DNA from: Candidatus Woesearchaeota archaeon | Lineage (GTDB): Archaea > Nanobdellota > Nanobdellia > Woesearchaeales > GW2011-AR4 | Length of the DNA stretch: 25,487 bases | Direction: 5' to 3' | Assembly: GCA_016185955.1 (NCBI GenBank) | Contig: JACPMQ010000082.1 | Span: forward strand, 1 to 25,487 | Part shown: piece after piece, positions 1-8,171 of the stretch | Position numbering within the stretch: position 1 is the first letter of the stretch | Layout: each line of letters begins with the position of its first letter | Position numbers and translations under genes: made by a program | The notes under the pieces: model-generated | Databases searched by the model: none | What the model was told of the DNA's origin: nothing | The model's input: the letters and a program-made list of their open reading frames with translations, nothing else

Positions 1-133
1 AACTTACCTCTCAACTTCGCAACATTTCATGTTGCTCAGGTCGCTTATCACAATTCTGTGAAACTTTTCTGAATTGGCAAATTACGCACAAGCACTTAAT
101 TCGCAAAAACCCTTTATGTTGTGTTAGGAGTTA
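1..133 (-). repeat. MITE-like element copy A, long form, cut by window edge
   Basis: Read on the minus strand this is the left and central part of the repeat family also found at 18473, 21721 and 24914. It shares the core blocks CCAATTCAGAAAA, GTGATAA and GACCTGAG, and the hairpin GCAACAT-GAA-ATGTTGC at 19-35. Like copy D it has an extra outer arm (113-133) beyond the GGGTTTTTGCG stem. The stop codon of the neighbouring minus-strand gene (131-133) is formed by the first three bases of this arm. The other end lies outside the window, so its target duplication cannot be checked. Confidence 0.8.
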
Positions 134-460
134 TTGTTTTATAACCAAAAATTTCTTTACCGCAAAAGCGCTGATAACTAACAATATAAAAGTAACAAAG
201 ATAGCTACTTTGAATGGCATCAAAAATCCAAGCCAGTATGCAATTGAGCTAAAAATGCCTATACCGATCAAAAATGAAAAAACTATTTTTTCGCTTTGCG
301 AAAAGCCAAAATTGTCAAGTATCAGATAGACTGGAGTCATAACTAAAATTATAATTCCTAATATAGTAACCATTGCAGAGAAGCCAAGCAAAAAATAGAA
401 AAAAGCTGCTATCAAGGCTGTGATTGCTGCGATAAATGCAAAATTCTCAATTTTTATCAT
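131..460 (-). CDS. Small polytopic membrane protein, partner of the upstream GT-C
   Basis: This 109-residue protein consists almost entirely of hydrophobic segments (about four, near residues 8-28, 30-47, 60-78 and 83-101), so it is an integral membrane protein. It overlaps the upstream GT-C gene by 14 nt, and an AAAGGTG Shine-Dalgarno lies about 7 nt before its ATG, which suggests translational coupling. It resembles the 118-residue protein at 20291-20647 in length, membrane layout and the central pattern (SEKIVFSFLIGIGIFS against TERFVIGIVLSAAVIGIFS). That protein also follows a GT-C gene. Both look like a free-standing DUF1616 N-terminal region, a resemblance from memory only. The function is unknown; a subunit or chaperone of the GT-C is inferred. 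The stop codon comes from repeat copy A. Confidence 0.75.
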   Translation of the reverse strand: MIKIENFAFIAAITALIAAFFYFLLGFSAMVTILGIIILVMTPVYLILDNFGFSQSEKIVFSFLIGIGIFSSIAYWLGFLMPFKVAIFVTFILLVISAFAVKKFLVIKQ

Positions 461-2072
461 ATTTGTACACCTTTATGTTGTTTTCATTATATGCTAAAGT
501 GTAATTTGCAAGCATATCTTTTTCAAATGCCTTTAAATTATCCAGCATTTCCTTGTCTAACAGCATAGTGTAATCCAAAAGAAAATACCATTTTGGATTG
601 TTTGGCATCTCCTTTTTTTCATCAGCAAGATAATAAAATGCGCTAACACGCTGCGACACAGCAGCAAACCATCTCATTTTATATGCTGTTGCCTGCAAAA
701 AACCCTCTTGATGCGGTATCCCTAAAACAGCTATTCCAGCATCAAAAGGCACATTTTTAAGAGCCCATTCTGCTGCCTTGAGCTGCTCATTGCTTAAAAT
801 TTTTAAAAAACCATCAGTAAGCTTGCCATTAACAGGATATGGGCTGTAAGTGTTCTTATTTAATATTGAAGAGGCATACTTCATGTTTACAGCAAAAACA
901 AGATAGACAAAAACAGCAGCTATTGCATATTTAAAATATTTGCCGTAATTTTTTATCTTTACTATTGAAGCTGCATAAATTGCGCCTAACGCGGTCAAAG
1001 GAGCAAAAATGTGCATAGTTGCTGATAAGGACCTATGCAAAAAAAATGATTTTCCAATAAGGTCGCGGTGCAAAACAAGATACAAGCTAACGAGCCATGC
1101 CAATAAAAACAAGTCTCTTTCTTCCCTTCTCCAAGCTAAAATTAATATGCCCAAAAGCAGAAAGGGCAATGTCCATAAACCGTTCATTTCCTTAAATGAG
1201 AAATAAGATTTTGGAACGCTTCCTTCGTATTCTTTAGGATTTAAAGACCACTGAAAAAGCCTTGACAAGCCTAAAGGCTGAGATTTATTTTCCGCACCCC
1301 TATTAAACTGCACAAAAATATTAAATGTTTGGTATGGAAAAAGCATAAAGAGCGTTAGAAAAATTAATGCCGAAACTGATATATGCTTCCAGTTAAACGC
1401 AAATTTTTTTTGCTTTACAGCAATAAAAATATACAAAACTACTATTCCAAAAACCGAATGAAAAAAGGCAAGCGGATGTATTAATATAACTATTCCCAAA
1501 AACAAGGCCGTAAGATAGAGATAACGCGGCTTGGCTTCACTGCTATAATCCACAAGATATTTGTAAAGGCAATACAATATTATTGGGATAAAGGCATATG
1601 CAAATATCTCAGGCCATTGCCCCCACAAAAATGGCATAAAATCTCTGGGAGAAAAAATTATAAGCAAAGCGGACAAAATAGCTGGCAAAAATCCAAATAA
1701 GGAGTTAACGACAAAATAAACTGCCACTATCACAAATGTAGCCATTATAGTATTCATAAGGAATATTGGCACCACTCTTTCCTTTCCAACAGCTTCGCTT
1801 ATAGCCAATGTTGCATGGAATGGGGGAGCGTACCATAAAGTATGCGGCTTGAAGTCATTGTCATTTCCATACCTTACGTCAATATAAGGAGGAAGTTTCA
1901 TAAATGACTTATCATTATAAGCCATGTAATCTGCAATTTCAAAATGCGACATTGCGTCATATTCGCCGTAAGGCAGCTTTCTTTCATGATAAGGCTGCGA
2001 CCAGAAATAAAGGGCATAAAGATAAACTAATATAAATGCAAATGTCTGCAAATGGGCTTTATTGAGTTTCAT
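447..2072 (-). CDS. GT-C type polytopic membrane glycosyltransferase (putative)
   Basis: This 541-residue protein has about ten or more membrane segments and a soluble C-terminal part of roughly 120 residues. After the first segment an extracytoplasmic loop carries D39-x3-H43, the acidic-loop type of motif used by GT-C enzymes to handle a lipid-phosphate sugar donor. A later loop has WGQWPE at 150-155. The 555-residue protein at 18643-20310 has the same arrangement (D42-x3-H46 and WGHWPS at 148-153), so the two are paralogues. A TATA box at 2095-2107 implies a leaderless message starting at this ATG. It is predicted to transfer a sugar from a polyprenyl-phosphate donor onto a surface glycan; donor and acceptor are unknown. 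It has no WWDYG motif, so it is not the oligosaccharyltransferase AglB. Confidence 0.75.
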   Translation of the reverse strand: MKLNKAHLQTFAFILVYLYALYFWSQPYHERKLPYGEYDAMSHFEIADYMAYNDKSFMKLPPYIDVRYGNDNDFKPHTLWYAPPFHATLAISEAVGKERVVPIFLMNTIMATFVIVAVYFVVNSLFGFLPAILSALLIIFSPRDFMPFLWGQWPEIFAYAFIPIILYCLYKYLVDYSSEAKPRYLYLTALFLGIVILIHPLAFFHSVFGIVVLYIFIAVKQKKFAFNWKHISVSALIFLTLFMLFPYQTFNIFVQFNRGAENKSQPLGLSRLFQWSLNPKEYEGSVPKSYFSFKEMNGLWTLPFLLLGILILAWRREERDLFLLAWLVSLYLVLHRDLIGKSFFLHRSLSATMHIFAPLTALGAIYAASIVKIKNYGKYFKYAIAAVFVYLVFAVNMKYASSILNKNTYSPYPVNGKLTDGFLKILSNEQLKAAEWALKNVPFDAGIAVLGIPHQEGFLQATAYKMRWFAAVSQRVSAFYYLADEKKEMPNNPKWYFLLDYTMLLDKEMLDNLKAFEKDMLANYTLAYNENNIKVYKYDKN

Positions 2073-2093
2073 TGCGTAGCCATATCTTAATAT

Positions 2094-2107
2094 AGTTTAT
2101 AAATATT
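2094..2107 (-). promoter_or_regulatory. TATA box for the 447-2072 gene
   Basis: On the minus strand the sequence reads AATATTTATAAAC, centred about 28 nt upstream of the ATG at 2072. That is the archaeal box A distance for a leaderless transcript. Confidence 0.6.
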
Positions 2108-2151
2108 GCTTTGGTAAAGTTTTAATAATCTTGCTGGTTTTTTGATACAAA

Positions 2152-2295
2152 AGCCAAAGCGGTGGCTCGTAAAAATTCCGCTGTTGCGAACAGCGAAATT
2201 TTTATCAGCGCAGTTTACGTGGTTTCGTCATTGCGAAAATTCCGCCGCTCAAAAAAGCGGCGGAATTTTCGGAGGCATACGCCACCGCTTTGGCT
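2152..2295. repeat. Composite inverted-repeat element with two internal hairpins
   Basis: The ends are AGCCAAAGCGGTGGC (from 2152) and its exact complement GCCACCGCTTTGGCT (2281-2295). Inside are two strong hairpins: 2170-2204, a 16-bp stem with one mismatch, and 2234-2271, centred on GAAAATTCCGCCGCT paired perfectly with AGCGGCGGAATTTTC. Together they would fold as a three-way junction or cruciform. The same 16-mer recurs at 9626 and 12212, and the arm GTAAAAATTCCGCTGTT recurs at 12303. No flanking target duplication was found. The element ends only 34 bp before the ATG of the GT9 gene, so it must affect, or lie within, that gene's promoter region. Confidence 0.75.
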
Positions 2296-2329
2296 CAGTT
2301 CGATTTACCTGTGTAGGTTTTTTTAAAAA

Positions 2330-3334
2330 ATGCGCATATTAATAATCAAGTTAGGAGCGATAGGAGATGTTATTAGGACAACTTCTATGCTTCCTGCATT
2401 AAAAGAAAAATATAATGGCTGTAAAATAGACTGGGCTGCAAAAAAGGTTTCTTTCGATATTTTAAAAAATAATGCATTTATCAATAAAATATTTTTAATT
2501 GAAGATGCCAAAGAAATTAATGAATTCTATGATATGGTTATAAGCCTTGATGATGAGTATGATGCGTGCTTATTGGCTTCTAAAATAAACACAAAAAAAA
2601 TTGTAGGCGCTTGCCTTAAAGACGGAAAAAGAGCCTATACTGAAGATGCGTCATTATGGTTTGATATGGGCATCATTTCAAGGTTTGGAAAGGAAAAGGC
2701 AGACAAATTAAAGGCAGAAAACAAAAAAACGTATCAGGAAATTATGCATTCCATGCTAAATTTAGAATATAAAAAACAGGAGCCAATACTGGTTTTAAGC
2801 AGGAATGAGCTGGAATTCAGTAAAAAATTTGCAAAAGAAAACAATATTAAAAAAAATGAAACAATTATCGGGATAAATACAGGAGCTGGTGGAAGATGGC
2901 AGGACAAAAAATTAAGCATAAATGAAACTGCTGAGTTGATTGATAAATTAAACAAGAATATAGTCGATGCAAAACTGCTGCTGTTTGGAGGTCCTGAAGA
3001 AAAAGAAAGAAATGAAAAAATCAAGCAATTAATAAAAACCGGGATAATTGACGCAGGCACAGATAATTCCTTAATGGAGTTTGTTTCTTTAGTGAATTTA
3101 TGTGATATCTTAATAACTTCCGATAGTCTCGCTTTGCATATTGGGACAGCTTTGAAAAAGAAGATTGTGGCTTTTTTTGCGCCGACTAGTCCGAGTGAAA
3201 TAGAACTATATGGTCGAGGAATAAAAATACTTCCAAAAAAAGGATGCGTTTGTTGCTATAAATCCAAATGTGATATTCCGCCAGAGTGGGATATTGATGA
3301 GATGGTGAATGCTGCCAAAAAGGTGTTAAAATGA
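2330..3334 (+). CDS. Glycosyltransferase family 9 (heptosyltransferase-like)
   Basis: The 334-residue protein starts with MRILIIKLGAIGDVIRTTSM, the hallmark N-terminus of GT9 (ADP-heptose:LPS heptosyltransferase type). It carries NTGAGGRWQDKKLS and LLFGGPEEKE in the second Rossmann domain. TSDSLALHIGTALKKKIVAFFAPTSPSE follows the usual donor-binding region (quoted here in part: SDSLALHIG, FFAPTSPSE). The cysteine cluster CVCCYKSKC near the C-terminus is also typical. Length matches the family. It is predicted to transfer a nucleotide-activated sugar in the cytoplasm; a heptose is not proven. It is the first gene of a tightly packed series (overlapping ATGA with the next gene). GT9 is mainly bacterial, so transfer from bacteria is plausible. 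Confidence 0.88.
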   Translation: MRILIIKLGAIGDVIRTTSMLPALKEKYNGCKIDWAAKKVSFDILKNNAFINKIFLIEDAKEINEFYDMVISLDDEYDACLLASKINTKKIVGACLKDGKRAYTEDASLWFDMGIISRFGKEKADKLKAENKKTYQEIMHSMLNLEYKKQEPILVLSRNELEFSKKFAKENNIKKNETIIGINTGAGGRWQDKKLSINETAELIDKLNKNIVDAKLLLFGGPEEKERNEKIKQLIKTGIIDAGTDNSLMEFVSLVNLCDILITSDSLALHIGTALKKKIVAFFAPTSPSEIELYGRGIKILPKKGCVCCYKSKCDIPPEWDIDEMVNAAKKVLK

Positions 3335-4047
3335 AAACCTTTGTAATGATTCCAACATATAATGAAAAAGATAACATAAAAATCTTAATAGAAAAAATTC
3401 TGAAATTAAAAATAAAAAATTTAAATGTGGTTGTTGTTGATGACAACAGCCCGGACTTTACATGGAAAATTGTCCAAAACATAGCCAAAAAAAACAAAAA
3501 TGTTCATATTTTGCTGAGAAAAAAAGACAAAGGCAGAGGCTCAGCAGGAAAAGACGGATTTATTTATTGCTTAAAACATAAGGCAGATATTGTTGTTGAA
3601 ATGGATTCTGATATGTCGCATGAGCCAAAATATATTCCATTAATGATTGATGAATTAAAGAATGCTGACTTAATTATTGGCTCTAGGCAGATTAAAGGCG
3701 GCAAAGAAATTGGAAGAAGCCTTATAAGAAGGATAATAACTTACTTGGCTAATTTATATATAAGGATAGTTCTTGGACTGAAAGTCAAGGATTGCAATTC
3801 CGGCTTCAGGTGCTTCAAAAGAGAAGTGCTGGAAAAGATAAATCTTCAAAATATAAAATCAAAAGGGCCTGCCATAGTCCAAGAAATTTTGTTCAAAGCC
3901 AATATTAAAAAATTCAGGATAAAGGAAATTCCAATAACATTTATTAACAGGACAAAAGGCAAATCAAAACTGGGGTTAAGGCAGCTTGCATCAGGTTATT
4001 TTATGGTTTTAAAATTAAAAATTTTGAGTATTATGGGGAAAATTTAA
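3331..4047 (+). CDS. Dolichol-phosphate mannosyltransferase-like GT2
   Basis: A 238-residue soluble GT2 enzyme of the DPM1 type. It shows MIPTYNEKDNI at the N-terminus, VVDDNSPD (nucleotide binding), EMDSDMSH (the DxD metal site), GSRQIKGG and the NSGFRCFKREVL acceptor-side motif. It lacks the C-terminal membrane anchor of DPMs with extra membrane segments. The predicted reaction is transfer of a sugar from a nucleotide donor to a polyprenyl phosphate on the cytoplasmic face. The start overlaps the GT9 stop as ATGA, with GGTG at 3322-3325 as Shine-Dalgarno. The next gene begins in its stop codon (TAATG), so translation is coupled. The GT-C at 5080 is a plausible user of its product. Confidence 0.9.
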   Translation: MKTFVMIPTYNEKDNIKILIEKILKLKIKNLNVVVVDDNSPDFTWKIVQNIAKKNKNVHILLRKKDKGRGSAGKDGFIYCLKHKADIVVEMDSDMSHEPKYIPLMIDELKNADLIIGSRQIKGGKEIGRSLIRRIITYLANLYIRIVLGLKVKDCNSGFRCFKREVLEKINLQNIKSKGPAIVQEILFKANIKKFRIKEIPITFINRTKGKSKLGLRQLASGYFMVLKLKILSIMGKI

Positions 4048-5087
4048 TGGCGCTAAATTTCACAGACAAAAGGATTGCTATTCTAACTCCTACATTCAGC
4101 TACCATAGCGGCATTGACAGGGTTGCGCAAATGCAAGCAGAGCAATTTGCAAAAAAAGGAAACAAAGTTTTAGTAGTTGCCCTAGAAGCCAAAATAAAGT
4201 CTGAAAATTACCAAGTACTTGAGCTTGGAATGCCTAAAAGCCAATTTTTGCAGCGCCTTTACAGGCTATTTTTCTTTTTTGATATTAAAAAAATTCTATA
4301 TTATAAAAAACTGAAAAATTATGATGTGGTTATAAGCCATTTTTATCCGATGAATTGGATTGCCCATATTGCAAAAAAAACCTATAAAAATAAAATTAAG
4401 TATATCTACTTCAACCATGGCATTAACACTACAGGGCTTCTTAACAGCTTTATGCAAAAAATTTACATGAGGCTTTTTTCCTTCTTTACCGATATAACTT
4501 TAAGGAATGTGGATGAGGCATATTCTGTAAGCAACTATCTAAGGGAAGACCTAAAAAAAGTTTCGGGATTAGAAAGCAAAGTTATCTATAACCAAATAGA
4601 TAAAAAGAGGTTCAACAAAAAAGCAAGTGGAGCAAAAATAATAAAAAAATACAATCTCCGAAATAAAAAAATTTTGCTGTATGTCGGAAGAATTGCCCCG
4701 CATAAAGGCATTCATTTATTATTAAAGTCGTTTGTAATAGTCAAAAAGCGCATAAGCAATGTGAAATTGCTTATCGTCGGGAAGCCTACATTTGACAATT
4801 ATTTTAAAAAATTAAAAAAAATTTCTGATGAAGATGCGATATTTACAGGATTTGTGGATGATGATGAGCTTCCATCTTATTATGCAGCATGCGACATTTA
4901 TGTGACTGCATCATTGTGGGAAGGATTTGACCTTCCAGTTGTTGAAGCGCAAGCATGCGGCAAAAAGGTTGTTGCCTTCGATATTGGCTCGCATCCTGAA
5001 GTTGTAAAAAATGGCATTCTTGTAAGGGAAAATGATGTAGATGGCTTTGCCAAAGCTATAGTGAAAATTTTGAAGCAAAATGGATGA
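4047..5087 (+). CDS. Glycosyltransferase family 4 (GT-B fold)
   Basis: The 346-residue protein has the N-terminal acceptor domain (TPTFSYHSGIDRVAQMQAEQ) and the C-terminal Glycos_transf_1 domain. The latter carries LLYVGRIAPHKGIHLLLKSF, LLIVGKP, the retaining-GT motif E292-x7-E300 in EGFDLPVVEAQACG, and FDIGSHPEVV. It is predicted to be a cytoplasmic retaining glycosyltransferase extending the surface glycan. The ATG overlaps the preceding stop by one base, and the following GT-C overlaps its end by 8 nt, placing it inside the 2330-6561 operon. The sugar specificity cannot be read from the sequence. Confidence 0.92.
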   Translation: MALNFTDKRIAILTPTFSYHSGIDRVAQMQAEQFAKKGNKVLVVALEAKIKSENYQVLELGMPKSQFLQRLYRLFFFFDIKKILYYKKLKNYDVVISHFYPMNWIAHIAKKTYKNKIKYIYFNHGINTTGLLNSFMQKIYMRLFSFFTDITLRNVDEAYSVSNYLREDLKKVSGLESKVIYNQIDKKRFNKKASGAKIIKKYNLRNKKILLYVGRIAPHKGIHLLLKSFVIVKKRISNVKLLIVGKPTFDNYFKKLKKISDEDAIFTGFVDDDELPSYYAACDIYVTASLWEGFDLPVVEAQACGKKVVAFDIGSHPEVVKNGILVRENDVDGFAKAIVKILKQNG

Positions 5088-6561
5088 TTCAAAAAAATTA
5101 AAAAGCATCAGCAGCTACAGCAAATTATCCGCTTGCATAATTATTTTATTTTCTGCCATTGTTTTTTCATTAGCTTTTTTTTACCATATTTCAGGAGACG
5201 CATGCTGGCATGCTTCTGTTTCAAGATTCATAGCAGAAGAAAAAAAATTGCCTTTAAATGAAAATCTTGGGAGAGACGAGCCTTTTTGGGCGCCTCCTTT
5301 ATTTCATTTAACCCAGGCATTAATTTACATAATTTTTGGGAATATGAATATTGCCGATATCATAATAAAATTTATATCTCCTTTATTTGCCATTTTAACA
5401 ATCATCTTTTCTTATCTTTCAATAAAAAAAATTTTTGATGGGAAAATAGCCTTTTATTCATTATTATTTCTTGCATTTATCCCGTTATTCATGGATTACA
5501 GCATTTTTGGGTATGTGGAAAGCATGCTTGCTTTTTTTGTTATTGCAAGCATATATTTTGCAATAAGCAAAAAAAATGTAATGGCTTCATTGTTTTTAGG
5601 CTTAGGAATATTGACAAAATACAATGCAGTTTTCATTATGCCTGCCTTGTTGTATATTGCCTACAAAAACAGCAAAAGCAAAAAAGACGCAATAAAGAGT
5701 ATGCTTATAATATTAATAATTCCTTTGATAATAGCTTCTCCTTGGCTTATAAGAAATTGGATAGTTTTAGGAAATCCTGTATGGCCATTCATTAACTTCA
5801 TATTTAATGGAGTGCCTTCCAAATTCTCCGGATTCGATTTTAATAGATTTACGAGCATCAACTTGATAACATACGCTTATGCAGGATTTTTTGGAATCCC
5901 TGACGGAAATCCAAAGGCATTATTCTTTTTTGAAATTCCTTATATAAACCAGTTAATTATATTGGGCATTATAGCAACTTTAATTTTTATAAGCCCATTG
6001 ATTTTTGCGTTTTTTGCCAAAAAAATAAAAAATAAGGCATTGCTGGCATTATGGATAATTCCCTATATATTTTTGTTTCTGCTTTACGTCGGAAATGTAG
6101 GCTTCAGCGTAACAAGAATAATAATGCCTGCAATTCCTGCAATAGCTGTTTTGTGGGCTTACGGATTTGGTGAAATGCTTAAACCAAAATACAAGAAATT
6201 AATTTTGGCATTTTTTATTTTAATAATATCAGCATTTATTTTCGCAGAATCCGCAAAAATAATAATTGCAGCTAACATGTGGAAATCTTATAATGATGAC
6301 TTTGGATGGATTAAGGCAAACACCGCAAAAAATTCAATATTTATGGCAGGCGGACAATGTATTCCTTACAACATCGAAAGATTGAGCGTAAGCCCAAATA
6401 TTGAAAATCTAAAAAAATCCGATTATGCTTTCATAAGCCAGAACTTTAAGCTTGATAAAAGAGTGGCAATAAATAACACTTTACTGACTGAAATAAAAAA
6501 AGGCAAGCTTGTTTACAAAAACAATAAGACAGGAACGGAAATTTATAGCTCAAAACACTGA
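5080..6561 (+). CDS. GT-C type membrane glycosyltransferase (GT39/ArnT-like)
   Basis: A 493-residue polytopic protein with about eleven membrane segments. The first external loop holds D40-x3-H44 (GDACWH) and then RDEPFWAPPLFH, matching the acidic loop of GT39/PMT_2-like enzymes. Downstream, LGLGILTKYNAVF and SPWLIRNWIVLGNPVWPF are strongly conserved family signatures. The C-terminal roughly 90 residues are soluble. It probably moves a sugar from polyprenyl phosphate to an external acceptor, and the DPM-like enzyme at 3331 in the same operon is the likely donor maker. It overlaps the GT4 gene by 8 nt. Its stop codon is inside a perfect 19-bp hairpin stem (6552-6592). Confidence 0.87.
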   Translation: MDDSKKLKSISSYSKLSACIIILFSAIVFSLAFFYHISGDACWHASVSRFIAEEKKLPLNENLGRDEPFWAPPLFHLTQALIYIIFGNMNIADIIIKFISPLFAILTIIFSYLSIKKIFDGKIAFYSLLFLAFIPLFMDYSIFGYVESMLAFFVIASIYFAISKKNVMASLFLGLGILTKYNAVFIMPALLYIAYKNSKSKKDAIKSMLIILIIPLIIASPWLIRNWIVLGNPVWPFINFIFNGVPSKFSGFDFNRFTSINLITYAYAGFFGIPDGNPKALFFFEIPYINQLIILGIIATLIFISPLIFAFFAKKIKNKALLALWIIPYIFLFLLYVGNVGFSVTRIIMPAIPAIAVLWAYGFGEMLKPKYKKLILAFFILIISAFIFAESAKIIIAANMWKSYNDDFGWIKANTAKNSIFMAGGQCIPYNIERLSVSPNIENLKKSDYAFISQNFKLDKRVAINNTLLTEIKKGKLVYKNNKTGTEIYSSKH

Positions 6562-6592
6562 AAAATCTGCCTTGCAGATTTTTCAGTGTTTT
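6552..6592 (+). terminator. Perfect 19-bp hairpin over the stop codon of the 5080-6561 gene
   Basis: Positions 6552-6570 pair perfectly with 6574-6592 around a CTT triloop. The TGA stop codon (6559-6561) is inside the 5' arm. There is no following U-tract, so a classical intrinsic terminator is not shown. An RNA 3'-end or barrier structure between convergent genes is the inference. Confidence 0.55.
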
Positions 6593-6614
6593 GCAGACGA
6601 AAACCTAGGCATTG

Positions 6615-6652
6615 GTAAAAATTTTGCCGTTAGCTAAAGGCAAAATTTTTAC
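6615..6652 (-). terminator. 14-bp hairpin over the stop codon of the 6649-7617 gene
   Basis: GTAAAAATTTTGCC (6615-6628) pairs perfectly with 6639-6652. The minus-strand gene's stop codon (6649-6651) is within the outer arm. It mirrors the hairpin at 6552, giving each convergent gene its own 3' hairpin. Confidence 0.5.
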
Positions 6653-7617
6653 ACGATAAACTTCCTTCCAAAAAGATATTTTTCGCTGAAAACTTTTAGT
6701 ATATAGGAATCATTAGCTTTCCTGAATTTTTGGATTTCCTTTCTTTTTTTGCAAATTACAGGCGCATTAAATAAAACCCATAAAAGCGCTTTAATTCTGG
6801 CAAGGGCATTTGAAATCTTCAATGTAAAAATATCCCTTATTATTGCAAAAACCCTCATGCCAAAGACATAAGGCGCAAAAATTATTATGCTCTTCAAAGA
6901 AAGCATTTTAAAAAAATTCATTAATGAATTCCTTTCCATAAGATATGTGTTAAAGGCTTTATTTTTTTTCTGCGATGTTGCAGCGTGCATATGGTATAAA
7001 ACAGCATCTTTATTAAAAATTATTTTGTTGCCGGTAAGCCTTATCCTTAAGCCTAGCTCAGCGTCTTCTGCATAGATAAAATAATCCTTATCAAATAAAT
7101 AACCAAAAATATCAACAAAATCCTTTTTTACCATTCCCACTCCAAGATAAGGTATTTCCTCCAAAGTTCTCTTTTTTTTATTTTTTGAGTCGATATGCCC
7201 ATTATAGAATGCTCTGGAAAGCCATGTCCCCCCGGATTTCTTTGTCTTGTCATAATAATTAATTAAAGCAGGCGCGGCCATCGCAATTTTTTTGTCTTTT
7301 TCAGCTGTTTGCAAAAGAAGGGCAATGCAGTCCTTTTCAACTATCATATCATTATTCAGAAAAAAAATATATTTGCCATTGCAATGCTTTATGGCTGAAT
7401 TAATTCCAGAGTAACCTAAATTTTCCTTGTTTTCAACTAATTTAACATGCCTATGCTCTTTTTTAACAAACTGCTGGCTTCCGTCACTTGACGCATTATC
7501 CACCACAATAATTTCATAGTCCTTAAAGGATGATTTTTTTAAGGAATTTAAAATTGTTTTCAGGAGCTTTTTTCCATTGTAATTAACTATAACTACTGAA
7601 ACTAAAGGATTATTCAT
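6649..7617 (-). CDS. Rhamnosyltransferase-like GT2
   Basis: The 322-residue protein has the GT2 core of the WbbL/rhamnosyltransferase type: VSVVIVNYNGKKLL, VVDNASSDGS, FLNNDMIVE (the DxD region reads NND), PYLGVGMVKK, and the EDAELGLRIRLTG motif typical of this subfamily. The C-terminal 100 residues are hydrophobic and basic and may hold it at the membrane. It is the last gene of a minus-strand operon (8172-8894, 7610-8155, this gene) and overlaps the methyltransferase stop by 8 nt. With the RmlD-like reductase upstream, a deoxysugar such as rhamnose is a possible donor, but no rmlA, rmlB or rmlC is in the window. Confidence 0.88.
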   Translation of the reverse strand: MNNPLVSVVIVNYNGKKLLKTILNSLKKSSFKDYEIIVVDNASSDGSQQFVKKEHRHVKLVENKENLGYSGINSAIKHCNGKYIFFLNNDMIVEKDCIALLLQTAEKDKKIAMAAPALINYYDKTKKSGGTWLSRAFYNGHIDSKNKKKRTLEEIPYLGVGMVKKDFVDIFGYLFDKDYFIYAEDAELGLRIRLTGNKIIFNKDAVLYHMHAATSQKKNKAFNTYLMERNSLMNFFKMLSLKSIIIFAPYVFGMRVFAIIRDIFTLKISNALARIKALLWVLFNAPVICKKRKEIQKFRKANDSYILKVFSEKYLFGRKFIV

Positions 7618-8155
7618 TTTGCTTTACAACCCTTAAGGTAAAATCTATTTTAAGAATAATCTCTCCAAGCAGATAGCTGGCTAAATGCCTGAGGTTTAAA
7701 ATATTCGAAAACAATTTTTTCGGCAAGGGTATTGGGGGTATCAGCCATCCTATTCTTGAAGGCATTAATCTTATTTTTTCAAGCTTAAAGCCGTAATAAG
7801 AGTCATACGTCCTTTTTTCTGTGAAAAATTTCATGCTGTCTGTATTAAAAAAATAATTGTGGTTCGGATAAAAAGCTGCTGACGAATGCCAATAAGGCAC
7901 AATAATCCTCACTATTGCATTATTTTTGCATATCCTCTTAATTTCCATCATTGCCTTAAACAAGTCTTCAAGATGCTCAATAACATCCCTTGCATAAACC
8001 TCATCAAAATAATTATCTTTGAATGGCCATGGGTATTTATCCATCTCATGAACAACATCTACGCCTCCAAGTTTTGCTTTATCAAGGTTGATGTAGCCTT
8101 TTTTAATATCCTTGCCGCAGCCCAAGTTCAGCCTTTTTATGCTATCAGTTTCCAT
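7610..8155 (-). CDS. SAM-dependent methyltransferase (class I)
   Basis: This 181-residue protein opens with RLNLGCGKDIKKGYINLD, the glycine-rich motif I of class I methyltransferases followed by the acidic residue that binds the SAM ribose. It continues with YPWPFKDNYFDEVYARDVIEHLED, a Methyltransf_11-like motif IV (quoted key part: ARDVIEHLED). The middle part (PYWHSSAAFYPNHNYFF) is rich in aromatic residues. It lies between an RmlD-like reductase and a GT2, so methylation of a sugar or glycan is the natural guess; the substrate cannot be read. It overlaps the following GT2 by 8 nt and is 16 bp from the preceding gene. Confidence 0.87.
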   Translation of the reverse strand: METDSIKRLNLGCGKDIKKGYINLDKAKLGGVDVVHEMDKYPWPFKDNYFDEVYARDVIEHLEDLFKAMMEIKRICKNNAIVRIIVPYWHSSAAFYPNHNYFFNTDSMKFFTEKRTYDSYYGFKLEKIRLMPSRIGWLIPPIPLPKKLFSNILNLRHLASYLLGEIILKIDFTLRVVKQNE

Positions 8156-8171
8156 AATTTACCTTAATGCC

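Noticed and set aside
447..2072. AglB/Stt3 oligosaccharyltransferase
   Set aside because: No WWDYG or DK/MI motif in this or any other large membrane protein of the window.
2142..2342. 66-codon open frame across the hairpin element
   Set aside because: It is created by the inverted-repeat element and overlaps the GT9 start; it has no recognisable domain.
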